Below, one piece after another: positions 12,722 to 22,179 of a stretch of 64,000 nt of DNA. Both the position numbers and the translations under genes were made by a program. The stretch covers positions 66,625,788-66,689,787 of the forward strand of contig CM057836.1 in NCBI GenBank assembly GCA_030068075.1, written 5' to 3'. Position 1 is the stretch's first letter; every line of letters begins with the position of its first letter. Below the pieces are notes generated by a model. The model saw only the letters and a program-made list of their open reading frames with translations. It was not told the origin of the DNA and made no database searches. The stretch comes from Paguma larvata. Lineage: Eukaryota; Chordata; Mammalia; Carnivora; Viverridae.

Positions 12722-12796
12722 TTTTTTTATAAGTTTACTTATTTATTTTGAGAAAGAGAGAGTGTGAGTGAGCAGGATAGGTGCAGAGACAGAGGG

Positions 12797-12852
<56 letters not shown>

Positions 12853-12988
12853 CCCAAGTAGGCTCCACACTGTCAGCACAGCCCCCTACACTGGGCTCAA
12901 TCTCACAAACTGTGAGATCATGACCTGAGCTGAATAAAGACAATCAAGAGTCAGATACTTAACTGACTGAGCCACCCAGGCACCCCAA
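12722..12988 (-). mobile_element. Carnivore SINE, antisense, with expanded (GA)n
   Basis: The plus strand runs from a T-rich tail through 'ttatttattttgagaaagag', an expanded GA tract (12799-12851), 'gtgagatcatgacctgagc' and the reverse-complement head 'gactgagccacccaggcacc'. It inserted into a LINE-1 with a near-identical 12-bp target duplication, 'aagtatactctt' near 12712 and 'aagtgtactctt' at 12992-13003. Confidence 0.95.
12799..12851. repeat. (GA)n microsatellite inside the SINE
   Basis: About 26 uninterrupted GA units occupy the CT-rich segment of the SINE at 12722-12988. Expansion of this segment is a common microsatellite source in felids. Confidence 0.97.
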
Positions 12989-13265
12989 GATAAGTGTACT
13001 CTTAATCCCTTTCACCTACTTCACCCATTCTCCTACCCATCTCCCCTCTAGTAGCTAACAGTTTGTTATCTACAGATAAAAGTCTGGTTTTTGTTTTGCC
13101 TCTTTTTTTCTTCATTTGTTATTTAAATTTTTCTTATGAGTGAAATCATATGGTATTTGTTTTTCTCTGACACTTATTTCACTTAGCATTATACCCTTTG
13201 GATCCATCCAAGTTCTTGCAAATGGCAAGATTTCATTCTTTTTTTTTATGGCTGAGTAATAATCC

Positions 13266-13301
<36 letters not shown>

Positions 13302-13815
13302 CCACATTTTATTTATCCATCTATCTATTGATGGACTTGGGCTGCTCCCATAATTTGGTTATCATAAATAATGCTGCAATAAATATAGGAGTGCATATGT
13401 CTTTTTCAATTAGTATTTTTGTATTCTTTGGTAAATACCCGGTAGTGAAATTACTGCATCATATGGCAATTCTATTTTTAGTTTTTTCAGGAATTTCCAT
13501 ACTGTTTTCTACAGTGGCTACATCAGTTTTCATTCCCACCAACAGTGCATGAGTGTTCTCTTTTCTCTACACTCTTACCAACACTTGCTGTTTCTTGAGT
13601 TTTTTATTTAAGCCATTCTGACAGGTGTGAGGTTATATCTCATTGTGGCTTTGATGTGCATTTCCCTGATGATGAGTGATGTTGAACATCTTTTCATATG
13701 TCTATTGGCCATCTGTATGTCTTATTTGGAGAAATGTCTGTTCATGTCTTCTGTCCATTTCTAAATGAGATTATTTGGAGTTTTTGTGTGTTGTGTTGTA
13801 TAAGTTCTTGAGTTT
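12989..13815 (-). mobile_element. LINE-1, antisense (part right of SINE)
   Basis: The element continues with 'tgagtgaaatcatatggtat', 'gatccatccaagttcttgc', 'aataatgctgcaataaat', 'cattcccaccaacagtgc' and 'gccattctgacaggtgtgag'. It covers the 3' UTR and the C-terminal part of ORF2, with several stops. A (GT)n tract replaces the usual GT/TA patch of this region. Confidence 0.92.
13268..13298. repeat. (GT)n microsatellite within LINE-1
   Basis: About 15 GT units follow 'aataatccattg', a position in antisense carnivore LINE-1 where short GT/TA tracts are usual. Confidence 0.97.
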
Positions 13816-14620
13816 TGAGCTACTTGTACTACTTGAACTCTATTCCAGGACTAGAACTGTAATTAATACTATGAATAGTCAAATTTCTATTTCCAAAATA
13901 AAATTTTATAAATAAAGTTGGCTTAAATGTATATATCTAAAATTTATGTGTATGTATACACACATGTGTACACATACATATGTACATATAACCACACAAA
14001 CACATGCACTGTTTTTACTGTATTTTTATATCTATATTCTAAGGATCAGATGAAAAATCTCTAATTGCAGAAAACCATTTTATATAGTTCAAAATCATTG
14101 AAATGTCAATTACCTTTGAAAATTATCTCATTGAAACTACTTGGGAGATATTCAAGTGTAGATAATTTTATCCAAATAATTTGATGGGGCTACTGTAAAC
14201 CATTAGAGCAGGAACACTTGGTATAAAGAACTGCAGCCAAGAATTAGAAACAGTCTATCATAATATTTTTATAATAAAATGGAAAAATGTATCTGTATAC
14301 AAATTAATCTAGATTATATTAAAATAGGTGTATGTGGTAAATGTCCTGATCAACAGGGTGTAGACACATGAATCAATAACACTTGTGAAAAAAGGCTCAA
14401 GGCATATATTACTATAATAAATCCTTGACCATGCTGTGCATCAAGTTCATGAATGCTTTTCAGGAGGAAACAGTAATATGTTTATTATTTGTTTAAAAGA
14501 AACAGAAAAATAGCCAATGTAAGGAATGAGTCAGGATTATAAGTGACAGGAGCAAATAATGGACCAAGATGATCAAAAAGAAAATAAATACAGTAAAATG
14601 TAGTTGGTTTTCATAAAAAA
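13816..14620. other. Unique AT-rich DNA with an alternating TG/CA/TA patch
   Basis: No mobile element was recognised. At about 13945-14010 the sequence alternates purines and pyrimidines (mixed TG, CA and TA) and contains short palindromes such as 'gtatac' and 'acatatgt'. Confidence 0.45.
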
Positions 14621-14624
14621 TGCA

Positions 14625-14815
14625 GGATAAGCTGGAAACTTTTCTGTGCCATTTACTCATTGTATACAGAGGAGCGAGTTGCTTAACTTCTCTGTTTCAA
14701 TTTCTTCATCTACAAAATGGGTATAATTTTTAAAAGTACTGATCTGGTATGAATATTGTAGGATTAAAAAGTTTAAAGGATGTTTAGGACAGTCAGATCT
14801 CAATGAATATTAAAG
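14625..14815 (+). mobile_element. MIR SINE, sense
   Basis: The MIR core 'gcgagttgcttaacttctct', 'cttcatctacaaaatggg' and the later 'cagtcagatctcaatgaata' are visible in sense. The 5' part is decayed. Confidence 0.8.
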
Positions 14816-14941
14816 AACTATTGTACCTGTAAAAAACAAAAAGAAAGGCATTGTTTTGGCTAAAAGTTCAGTGTGAATCAATAGTGTTATGAGGTTGCCA
14901 AAATACATTGACGTGGGACTTCATTAAAATAAAGAAAATAT

Positions 14942-15167
14942 TGAGCACCTGGATGGCTCAGTAGATTAAGTGTCCAACTTCGGCTCAGGTCATGATCTCA
15001 CAGTTTGTGCATTGGAGCCCTGTGTTGGGATCTGTACTGACAACTCAGAGCCTGGAGCCTGCTTCGGATTCTGTGTCTCCCTCGCTCTCTGACTCTCCTC
15101 TAGTCAGTCTCTGTCTCTCTGTCTCTCAAAAATAAATAAATGTTAAAAAAATTTTTTAAAAAGAAAG
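14942..15167 (+). mobile_element. Carnivore SINE, full length
   Basis: All modules are present: head 'gcacctggatggctcagt', B-box region 'gtgcattggagccc', 'cagagcctggagcctgctt', the CT-rich block and an A-rich tail. An 11-bp target duplication 'aaagaaaatat' lies at 14931-14941 and 15168-15178. Confidence 0.96.
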
Positions 15168-15326
15168 AAAGAAAATATCAATACTGAGAAGTCTATGGGA
15201 GTGTAGGCACCTGCAAAACCAGTTCCTAGCTACATGTTCCTTTCTGGTACATGTGCCTTCTGGTGTCTCTCTTCCTTTGTTTCTCTCTGCACACTTTTCT
15301 TATATATATTTCTTTCTCTTTTTCTT

Positions 15327-15412
15327 CTTCCTTCCTTCCTTCCTTCCTTCCTTCCTTCCTTCCTTCCTTCCTTCCTTCCTTCCTTCCTTCCTTCCTTCCT
15401 TCCTTCCTTCCT
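15327..15412. repeat. (TTCC)n tetranucleotide microsatellite
   Basis: About 21 perfect TTCC units, flanked by further pyrimidine-rich DNA on both sides (roughly 15290-15440). Open frames across it on both strands translate to Pro-Ser-Phe-Leu or Lys-Glu-Gly-Arg repeats and are artefacts of the 4-bp unit. Confidence 0.98.
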
Positions 15413-15616
15413 CTCCCACTCTCTCTCCTTCTCTCTATGCCACTCCTTTTCTGTCACATTAGAGGACACAAACATCCTTGAGAGAAAAGACTAGCTGGTG
15501 ACAGCTGGAACTGGGGCATCAGGATGGCAGCCCCATAAACAGAGATTGCAGGGCTCAGGGAGAAGACATGCTAAGCAGCAAGGTTGAGCTATTTTCAAGA
15601 TCACCAAAGTTGCACA

Positions 15617-15818
15617 TTTTTTTCAGTTTATTTATTTATTTTGAGAGAGACTGAGAGAGTGAGCAGGAGAGGGGCAAAGAAAGAAGGACAGTTTCAAGCA
15701 AGCTCTGTGCTGTCAGTGCAGAGTCCATGCAGGGCTTCAACTCAGGAAACTGTAAGGTCATGACCTGAGCCTAAATCAAGAGTTGAACATTTAATGAACT
15801 GAGCCACCTCAGCGCCCT
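15617..15818 (-). mobile_element. Carnivore SINE, antisense
   Basis: The plus strand runs from 'tttatttatttattttgag' through 'aaggtcatgacctgagcc' to the reversed head 'aactgagccacctcagcgcc'. The flanking duplication is about 'aaagttgc' at 15605 and 'aaagttag' at 15819. It is somewhat diverged. Confidence 0.92.
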
Positions 15819-15934
15819 AAAGTTAGCCAGTTTAAACCATGTATATAAAAATTATCAAGGAACAAGAAGAATAAATAAAGACAAAAAAGATATGTGGATT
15901 AAAAAAATAAATTAGAACCTAAAACTTTGGAATT

Positions 15935-15950
15935 AAGAATAGTCACCTCA
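15935..15950. repeat. Target-site duplication, left copy, of the twin-primed LINE-1
   Basis: The 16-bp 'aagaatagtcacctca' is repeated exactly at 16754-16769. The preceding 'aatt' gives a TT/AAGA cleavage context, close to the LINE-1 endonuclease preference TT/AAAA. Confidence 0.95.
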
Positions 15951-16406
15951 TGGAAACATATGGTATCTGTCTTTTTCTGACTGACTTATTTCACTTAACA
16001 TAATACCCTCCAGTTCCATCCATGTTGCTACGCATGGCCAGATTTCATTTTTTCTCATTGCCACATAGTAGTCCATTGTATATATGTACCACATCTTCTT
16101 TATCCACTCGTCAGTTGATGGGCACTTAGTTTCTTTCCATGTTTTGGCTATTGTCGAAAGTGCTGCTATGAACATTGGGGTACACGTGCTCCTATGCATC
16201 AGCAATCCTGTGTCTCTTGGGTAGATTCCTAGCAGGGCTATTGCTGGATCATAGGGTAGCTCTATTTTCATTTTTTTGAGGAACCTCCACACCGTTTTCC
16301 AGAGTGGCTGCACCAGTTTGCATTCCCACCAACAATGTAGGAGTGTGCCTACTTCTCCACATCCTCGCCAGCATCTATAGTTCCCTGATTTGTTCATTTT
16401 AGCCAC
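15951..16406 (-). pseudogene. LINE-1 ORF2 C-terminal fragment, open frame of about 151 codons
   Basis: The minus-strand frame translates to the C-terminal end of the LINE-1 ORF2 protein, which in intact elements provides endonuclease and reverse transcriptase. The fragment carries the cysteine-rich motif ([18 protein letters not shown] near residues 13-30) and later words MFIAALSTI and MELEGIMLSEISQSEKDRYH. It has no endonuclease or reverse-transcriptase domain. It is truncated at its true C-terminus by the insertion boundary, so it is not functional. The lack of stops over this length indicates youth. Confidence 0.9.
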
Positions 16407-16693
16407 TCTGACTGGTGTGAGGTGGTATCGCAGTGTGGTTTGTTGGTGAGACTAAGCAAAAACCAGGGGGAGGGGAAGAGGGGAAAGAAAAAAAAGACAC
16501 AGAGAGGGAGGGAGATAAAACATAAGAGACTCTCAAGGACTAAGAACAAACTGAGGGTGAGGGAGATGGGGGGGGAGAGGGGGTGATGGGCATTAAAAAA
16601 GGGCACATGTTTGGATGAACACTGGGTGTTTTATGTAAACCAATTTGAAAATAAACTATTTTGAATTAAAAAAAAAAAAAAAAAAAAAAAAAA

Positions 16694-16714
16694 GAAAATG
16701 ATTAATAGTATACG
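16694..16714 (+). other. 21-bp unique segment between two poly(A) tracts (possible 3' transduction)
   Basis: The LINE-1 poly(A) at 16668-16693 is followed by 21 bp of non-A-rich sequence, then a second run of about 40 A at 16715-16755, then the target duplication. Two poly(A) tracts with unique DNA between them is the usual mark of a 3' transduction from a source locus. The segment is very short and has no canonical polyadenylation signal, so tail heterogeneity is an alternative. Confidence 0.6.
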
Positions 16715-16753
<39 letters not shown>

Positions 16754-16757
<4 letters not shown>

Positions 16758-16769
16758 ATAGTCACCTCA
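16754..16769. repeat. Target-site duplication, right copy
   Basis: Exact copy of 15935-15950, directly following the second poly(A) tract. Confidence 0.95.
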
Positions 16770-16774
16770 GAAAG

Positions 16775-17144
16775 GTAACCCTGTGCACTTCTGGGGGGAA
16801 TATAAATTAGTGCAACCATTTTAAAAAACAGAGGGGGGTTTCTCAAAAAATTAAAACAGAACTAGCACATCAGCAATCCCGCTTCTGGGTATATATCTGA
16901 AGGAAATGAAATAATTATGTTGAAGAGATATCTACATCCCCATGTTTATTGAAACATTATTCACAATAACTAAGACATAGAAACAACCTAAGTATATATC
17001 CACTGATGAATGGAAAAGAAGGAAATTTTGCAATATGTGATAACACGGATGGACCCTGAGGGCATTTTACTAAGTGAAATAAGTCAGACAAAGACATATA
17101 CTGTATGACTTAACTTATATGTGGAATTCTTAAAAAGCCAAACA
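16775..17144 (+). mobile_element. Older LINE-1 3' portion, sense (part left of SINE)
   Basis: Sense ORF2-to-3'UTR text: 'ccctgtgcacttctgggg', 'aatcccgcttctgggtatat', 'attattcacaataactaag', 'aagtgaaataagtcagac'. The same element continues at 17308. Confidence 0.88.
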
Positions 17145-17295
17145 TGGCGCACCTGGGCACGAAGCATGGAGTCTGCTTGGGATTTTCTCTCTCCATTTCT
17201 CTCTCTGCCCCTCCCCAACTCATGCTCTCCTCTCTCTCTCTCTCTTTCTCTGACTCTCAAAATAAATAAATATACTTAAAAATAAATAAAAATCT
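17145..17295 (+). mobile_element. Carnivore SINE with internal deletion
   Basis: The head 'ggcgcacctgggca' joins directly to 'cgaagcatggagtctgctt', so the tRNA A-to-B box interior is deleted. The CT-rich block and AAAT tail follow. The target duplication is 'aaaaagccaaac' at 17132-17143 and 'aaaaagtcaaac' at 17296-17307, so this is a whole insertion that later lost, or was copied without, its middle. Confidence 0.92.
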
Positions 17296-17307
17296 AAAAA
17301 GTCAAAC

Positions 17308-17625
17308 TCAGAGAAAATAGATCAATGACTGTCAGGGGCTAGGTATTAGGGGAAATGGGTGATATTGGTCAAATGGGACAAACTTCCAGTTATAAGATTT
17401 AAGGTATAACAAGGTGCCTATAGTGAATAGTGTATTATATGCTTGAAAGTTCTTGAGAGTAAATTTTAAGTGTTCTTAACACAAGGAAAGAAAGTTAATT
17501 ATGAAAGGTGATAGGATGTTACTTTTATTGTCATTTTGTAATATACATGTGTATAAAATCATCACTTTGTATACCTTAAACTTACATAATGTAAGTTGTC
17601 AATTACATCTCAATATAGCTGAAAG
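17308..17625 (+). mobile_element. Older LINE-1 3' end, sense (part right of SINE)
   Basis: 3' UTR text 'gtcaggggctaggtatta', 'caaacttccagttataag', 'accttaaacttacataatg' and 'caattacatctcaatatagc' completes the element begun at 16775. It resembles an eutherian L1MA/L1MB-type 3' end and is followed by an (AAAAC)n tail. Confidence 0.9.
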
Positions 17626-17627
17626 GA

Positions 17628-17660
17628 AAAACAAAACAAAACAAAACAAAAAAACAGAAT
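17628..17660. repeat. (AAAAC)n tract at the LINE-1 tail
   Basis: Repeated AAAAC units follow the LINE-1 3' end at 17625 and probably derive from its poly(A) tail. Confidence 0.9.
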
Positions 17661-17774
17661 AGTCTCTTTATGAAGAAGTGAATTACATCTCCCCCAGAAA
17701 TTCAGAAAGGGACTGGAGAACTATGATTACATGACTGCTGACTTAAATAACCTGGAAAAGGCCTATCATGTTTT

Positions 17775-17890
17775 CTGTTTGTTTGTTTGTTTGTTTGTTT
17801 GAAGTAAGCTCTATTTCCCAAAAGGAGTTTGAACTCAGGGCCCTGAGATTAAGAACAGCATGGTCTACTCACTGAGCCAGCCAGGTGCCC
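17775..17890 (-). mobile_element. Short-form carnivore SINE, antisense
   Basis: A (GTTT)n tail at about 17777-17800 is followed by 'gtttgaactcagggccctga' and the reversed head 'actgagccagccaggtgccc'. The CT-rich module is absent, as in the short CAN-SINE form. Confidence 0.88.
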
Positions 17891-19195
17891 TCCTGGACTA
17901 TCAAATTAAATTTGACTAAACCATTGACTTTGTGTTTGCTGTGACCTAAAGGGCAACAGAGGCCCTCCAATAAAGTACACAATTCATAACAAACAGCATT
18001 TTGACTAAAAAATGGAACAAGATTTGGATTGCTCTATTGATCAAGATATTAAAGTCTCTTAACAAAAGTGGAAAGTACTACTTAGGAGTGATTTTTAATC
18101 ATCACCATTTTACTGTGAATTTATATCCCAACTGGACAAATGAACATGTAAATGAGCTAAAAATGGGATTCATATTTGTATATAAAATAGGCATTTGATG
18201 AGAAGATATGAATAATAAAGCACACTGGGTTATGTGCTTCCTTTTGCTTTTATGTCCTTCCATTCAGGAAGGCCATGGTTATTTACGCAATAATTGAAAG
18301 ACATACCTCTGCAATATACATTAGCCAGAGAAGTATTATCAATAATGTGACAATAAAGATACAAGAAAGAATGTGTAAAATTAAACTAAAATATTGCTAT
18401 TTTCAATACACCCAATGTTATTGCTTTGTTAAGTATGTTAAAAAGAAAGAAAAAAAAACCCACTTAAGCCTTTACTATTATCTATAACCTCCGTTCAATT
18501 TGCAATGGTATTTAAAGATAACACATACATATAAAAAGAAAGGAGGCATATACAAACAGCATCCCAAATATAATTACTTTTGAAACAGATTTCAAAGGAA
18601 ACACTCATGATATATTTGCATAGAGATAGAATCACCTTGAAATTTTACTATCTACTTGCTAATGTGGATATAAAGATTATTCATTGTATATGATACCTTA
18701 AGAAACAAGAGTTGTTTGTTTGTTTTTACAACGTGCGTCATGGACTCTTCTAGTTGACTTAAGACTGCATTTTTTTTTCCACTTGCCATTGAGAAAACTG
18801 AAAAGACAACCATTCCAGGAGACAAAGATGTTTGAGAGCAATGACATAGCTCTTGGTTTCTCTAAGATCTTATCCCTCTTCCTCTAGAATACTAAGATAC
18901 TATAGAAAAAGTTTTATGGGATGGATTTTGAGCAATCAACTTTGAAGCTGTGTCTCTGGAAAAGGGATCAGAATAAGCATGAGTCAGAAGTATGCAGGGA
19001 TGTGATGCGGGCAAAATGGTAGAAATGGATTTTGAAGACAAATGGAACAGGTGAGAGACAGAAACACAAAGACAGAGGCACAGAAACAGATGGACGCAAA
19101 GAGACAGAGACAGAGAGTCCAAAGGTAGTTTACATAGAGAATAAAAAGAAAAAGAAACCAAACATGCTTACTATCCAATAATGGTGTTACATTTC
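17891..19195. other. Unique DNA, nothing recognised
   Basis: No mobile element landmarks were seen. A purine-rich patch with repeated 'cagaga' and 'gacaga' lies at about 19030-19135. Short frames at 18001-18198 and 18275-18487 have no recognisable domain. Confidence 0.45.
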
Positions 19196-19199
19196 ATTG

Positions 19200-19700
19200 T
19201 GCCCAGTGTAAAGCTTATGAGGAATATCTTGAGTGGTTCCCGGAGTTAGACATTTTTATTCTGTTCCTGCAGCCCATGGTTTCATTTTGTTTAGAACAAA
19301 CAACAGAACTTTTTGCAGATAATTAATGAAGAAACCTTTAAGGCCTTGGAACTTCATATTATTGCCATAAGCATGATTCTCCCTCCTCCACACATGGTGA
19401 TACTGGAAAATATCTTTTATTTCTTTGATCCCAAAGGTCACTGCTGCTAATTCAAACATCAAAGGAAAGGAGAAACTGGTAGATTATTTTTCTTACTGTA
19501 GCAATTATTTCAAACAAGTTCCATTTTGTCTTTTTTCCTCCCACAATAGGGCTGAGCAGTACACACTAAATCTTTTGCCATACCAGCAATCAGTTTTGCC
19601 ATGTGGTAAACTTGTAAATTATAAAATTAAGTGGTCAAAATATATTGAAGGTAAAGAAGTAATGGATACAGTCCTTCTCAGCACCAACACCATGTGATTT
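19200..19700. promoter_or_regulatory. Candidate conserved non-coding element
   Basis: Unique, moderately complex sequence that contains a TCF/LEF-like 'acatcaaagg' near 19457 and 'gatcccaaaggtca', which resembles a nuclear receptor half site, near 19427. Frames on both strands (68 and 90 codons) have no known domain. The label is inference only. Confidence 0.25.
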
Positions 19701-20081
19701 GGTGATTTGGGGCAAATTATTTCCTCTCTGTTCTGTTCTCTGTTCGGTTCACTGAAAGTTAAAAATCCTTAATTCAGTGCTGGCTAATGCCACTTGTACT
19801 AATGAAATTATACTATTCTGTAAGTAACCCTATCAATAACATGCCAATGAAATGATTTTTGAATATTCATCTATTCACTTGTTATTTGACTTAGCACTTT
19901 ATATAGGTCCCTCCTTAATGTATTTAACATATATTTTAAAACAAAATCTATTATAATCTTAAATAACATTCTCCTGATGGGTTTTTAATGCACTTAGTTA
20001 AACTTTACTTTTGTAAAGTGGCTTAACTACTCAGCTAAAGTGGAGAGTATTACAATTTATCAAATTATTCACACGTGCACA

Positions 20082-20116
<35 letters not shown>

Positions 20117-21110
20117 CAAATCTATTCTTTCTTGCCATCAAAGTAATTTATTTCTCATGCAATGGGGGAGAGAGGTAATGTCATCTTGATCAGACAACAA
20201 TTAAACACATAATTAAGTATGCTGTATCATCAAGAAAAATGGATCTCAAAAACTGTGAAAATTTCTTATCACTTAAAAGATATAGTGTAAATATTGGCTC
20301 TTTTAGGAAGAAAGACTGAGTGTGGTATACTATAAAGGTGTAGGGAAAAGCAAATGACCCTTTCAAATAAGTACAGTTCTCTTAATCACGATTGATTATA
20401 TTGTGGGAAGTATAGGAGTTATCTCATGACAATGATCTGTGGAGAAAATTCCAGCTAAATTCTGATATCAAAATTGTAAAAAGTAATGTACTAGTCTTTA
20501 AATTTTAAAAACTATAAGCTCACTCACTGACTTGATGTCCAGGAAAAATCTGGATATATTGCTGAACATGGTAGTCGATTCATCCTTAGTGGGGGGTGGG
20601 GAGGGGTGAAGATCTGGTGATCTGTATGAACCACCAGAGTGACTGCATGTGCTAAATTAATTTCACTTTTTTGTATGTGAAAAGTCTATTAACATTTCCA
20701 AGCCAGACCGTATTACATAAAAGTTATTGTAAACTTACCTAGTTGCACTGAGTTAACATTTTTATCCATGACAGTGAATGAACAGTGCTATCTGTGCACA
20801 AGCATGAACTATTATAATAGATAAAACAAACAAAGGTAGACCTAAGATCAACAGAATCCAAACATGTAAAACTGAGTACACATAAATGTAAACTCTGTAC
20901 TGGGTTCCAAAACAATCACACATATATAGTCAGAGAAGCATGCTTCAAATGTTATTCTTAAAAAATTACAGAGGAGTGGTTTGAGTTAGAGATTGCTCTA
21001 TATGTGCTTATAGAAGTATAAGAAGTATGTTTTCAGATAAATCCTACTTCAAGAATCAGAGCCAGAAAAAATGAGGTCTTCCCTAATCAAGCTTAAATGA
21101 AATATAGGAA
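19701..21110. other. Mostly unique DNA with one microsatellite
   Basis: Apart from the (CA)n tract at 20086-20115 and a G-rich patch at 20590-20607, nothing was recognised on either strand. Confidence 0.45.
20086..20115. repeat. (CA)n microsatellite
   Basis: About 14 to 15 perfect CA units after 'cgtgcacaga', ending at 'ccccaaatc'. Confidence 0.97.
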
Positions 21111-21114
21111 TACC

Positions 21115-21360
21115 ACATCCTCAAAATAAAACTAACAGTGAAAAGAGTCCTAGGCAATGTGTTAAGCAGTTTGTATGCATAATCCTATTTCATTTTCACA
21201 ATTTCATGAGGTAGAAATTGACCATCCTCTTTAAGAATCTAAAAACTGAAGCTTAGAGAGGTAATTCATATATTCAATGTCACATAGCCAGTATGAGGTA
21301 AGCCATGACATAAAGATATTCCTGATACCCCACTTCCCATGTTCTTATCACTATAATATA
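21115..21360 (-). mobile_element. MIR SINE, antisense
   Basis: Reversed MIR text: 'atgtgttaagcagtttgtat', 'aatcctatttcattttcaca', 'atgaggtagaaattgacc', 'aaaactgaagcttagagagg' and 'atgtcacatagccagtatg'. Confidence 0.88.
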
Positions 21361-21729
21361 TAACATCCCTAGTTTTGAGGCTATAGAATTAGAAACGCTG
21401 AGTTAAGTTTTTAGATAAATTGTATAGAGAAGCTAATAGGAATATAAACATTTTTAGTGTTAATGATACAGCTTCAATATTATCACCTAGAAATGGCTTA
21501 GAGAAGCAGTACGCACTGCTATCATAAAGGACTCAATATCAATTAAATTCAAATGAAAATATTTACTGGCTATTACGTTTAACTTTTAGTTGACCAGTGA
21601 TAACACAGGACCACTTCCTGACCTGATAAATTACATTTTAACATCTCAATATTGTACAAAAGAAATCAAAGAATCATTTCATTATACCATTGTTGGAGTT
21701 TTTTGTCTGTTTGGCTTTTGTTAGTGTTT

Positions 21730-22115
21730 TTGTTTTTATTTATATTTAAGTTAGTTAACAGTGTAGTCTTGGCTTCAGGAGCAAACCCAATGATGCATCT
21801 CTTACAAACAACACCAGTGCTCATCCGGGAAAGTGCCCTCCTTAATGCCATTTAACCCTCCCCCCTTCTGGTAGCCTTCAGTTTGTTCTCTGTATTTAAG
21901 AGTCTCTTATGGTTTGCCTTGCCCTCTGTTTTTATCTTATTTTTCCTTCCATCCCCTATGTTCATCTGTTGAGTTTCTCAAATTCCACATATGACTGAAA
22001 TCATATATCTTTCTCTGATTTATTTCACTTAGCATAATACCCTCCAGTTCCATCCACATCGTTGTAAATGGCAAGAATTCATTATCATTGCTGGGTAGCA
22101 TTCCATTGCATATAG
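21730..22115 (-). mobile_element. LINE-1 3' end, antisense
   Basis: Carnivore LINE-1 3' UTR and ORF2 end in antisense: 'aagttagttaacagtgtag', 'accagtgctcatccggg', 'aagagtctcttatggtt', 'aaattccacatatgactg' and 'accctccagttccatccac'. It ends in the ORF2 tail. The minus frame at 21937-22128 carries ORF2 words (WMELEGIMLSEINQ). Confidence 0.9.
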
Positions 22116-22179
22116 AAGATGAACACAATAAATGTCATTCTAATATTCATAAAGGATACAAATAAGTGCATTGCCTGTA

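Larger units (their letters stand above)
15951..16753 (+). mobile_element. Young twin-primed (5'-inverted) LINE-1 insertion
   Basis: The insertion has two parts. Bases 15951 to about 16441 are LINE-1 ORF2 on the minus strand, and about 16442-16667 are LINE-1 3' UTR on the plus strand, with AATAAA at 16650-16655 and poly(A). This head-to-head layout with one poly(A) and one target duplication is the signature of twin priming. A short piece of LINE-1 (ORF2 end to early 3' UTR) is missing at the inversion joint. The ORF2 part is open and matches a modern carnivore element, so the insertion looks recent. Confidence 0.95.

Noticed and set aside
12743..12943. 66-codon frame with Leu-Ser repeats
   Set aside because: It lies in an antisense SINE and its (GA)n tract; similar frames such as 'AQSVE..TSAQVMISQ' recur in every SINE copy.
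14942..15020. tRNA-like sequences at SINE heads
   Set aside because: The A- and B-box-like motifs belong to SINE promoters. The cloverleaf is not maintained and 'gcgcctgggtggctcag' heads recur in many copies, so these are not tRNA genes.
15230..15494. Overlapping open frames encoding long PSFL or KEGR repeats
   Set aside because: They are the three-frame translation of the perfect (TTCC)n tract, whose 4-bp unit lacks stops in every frame.
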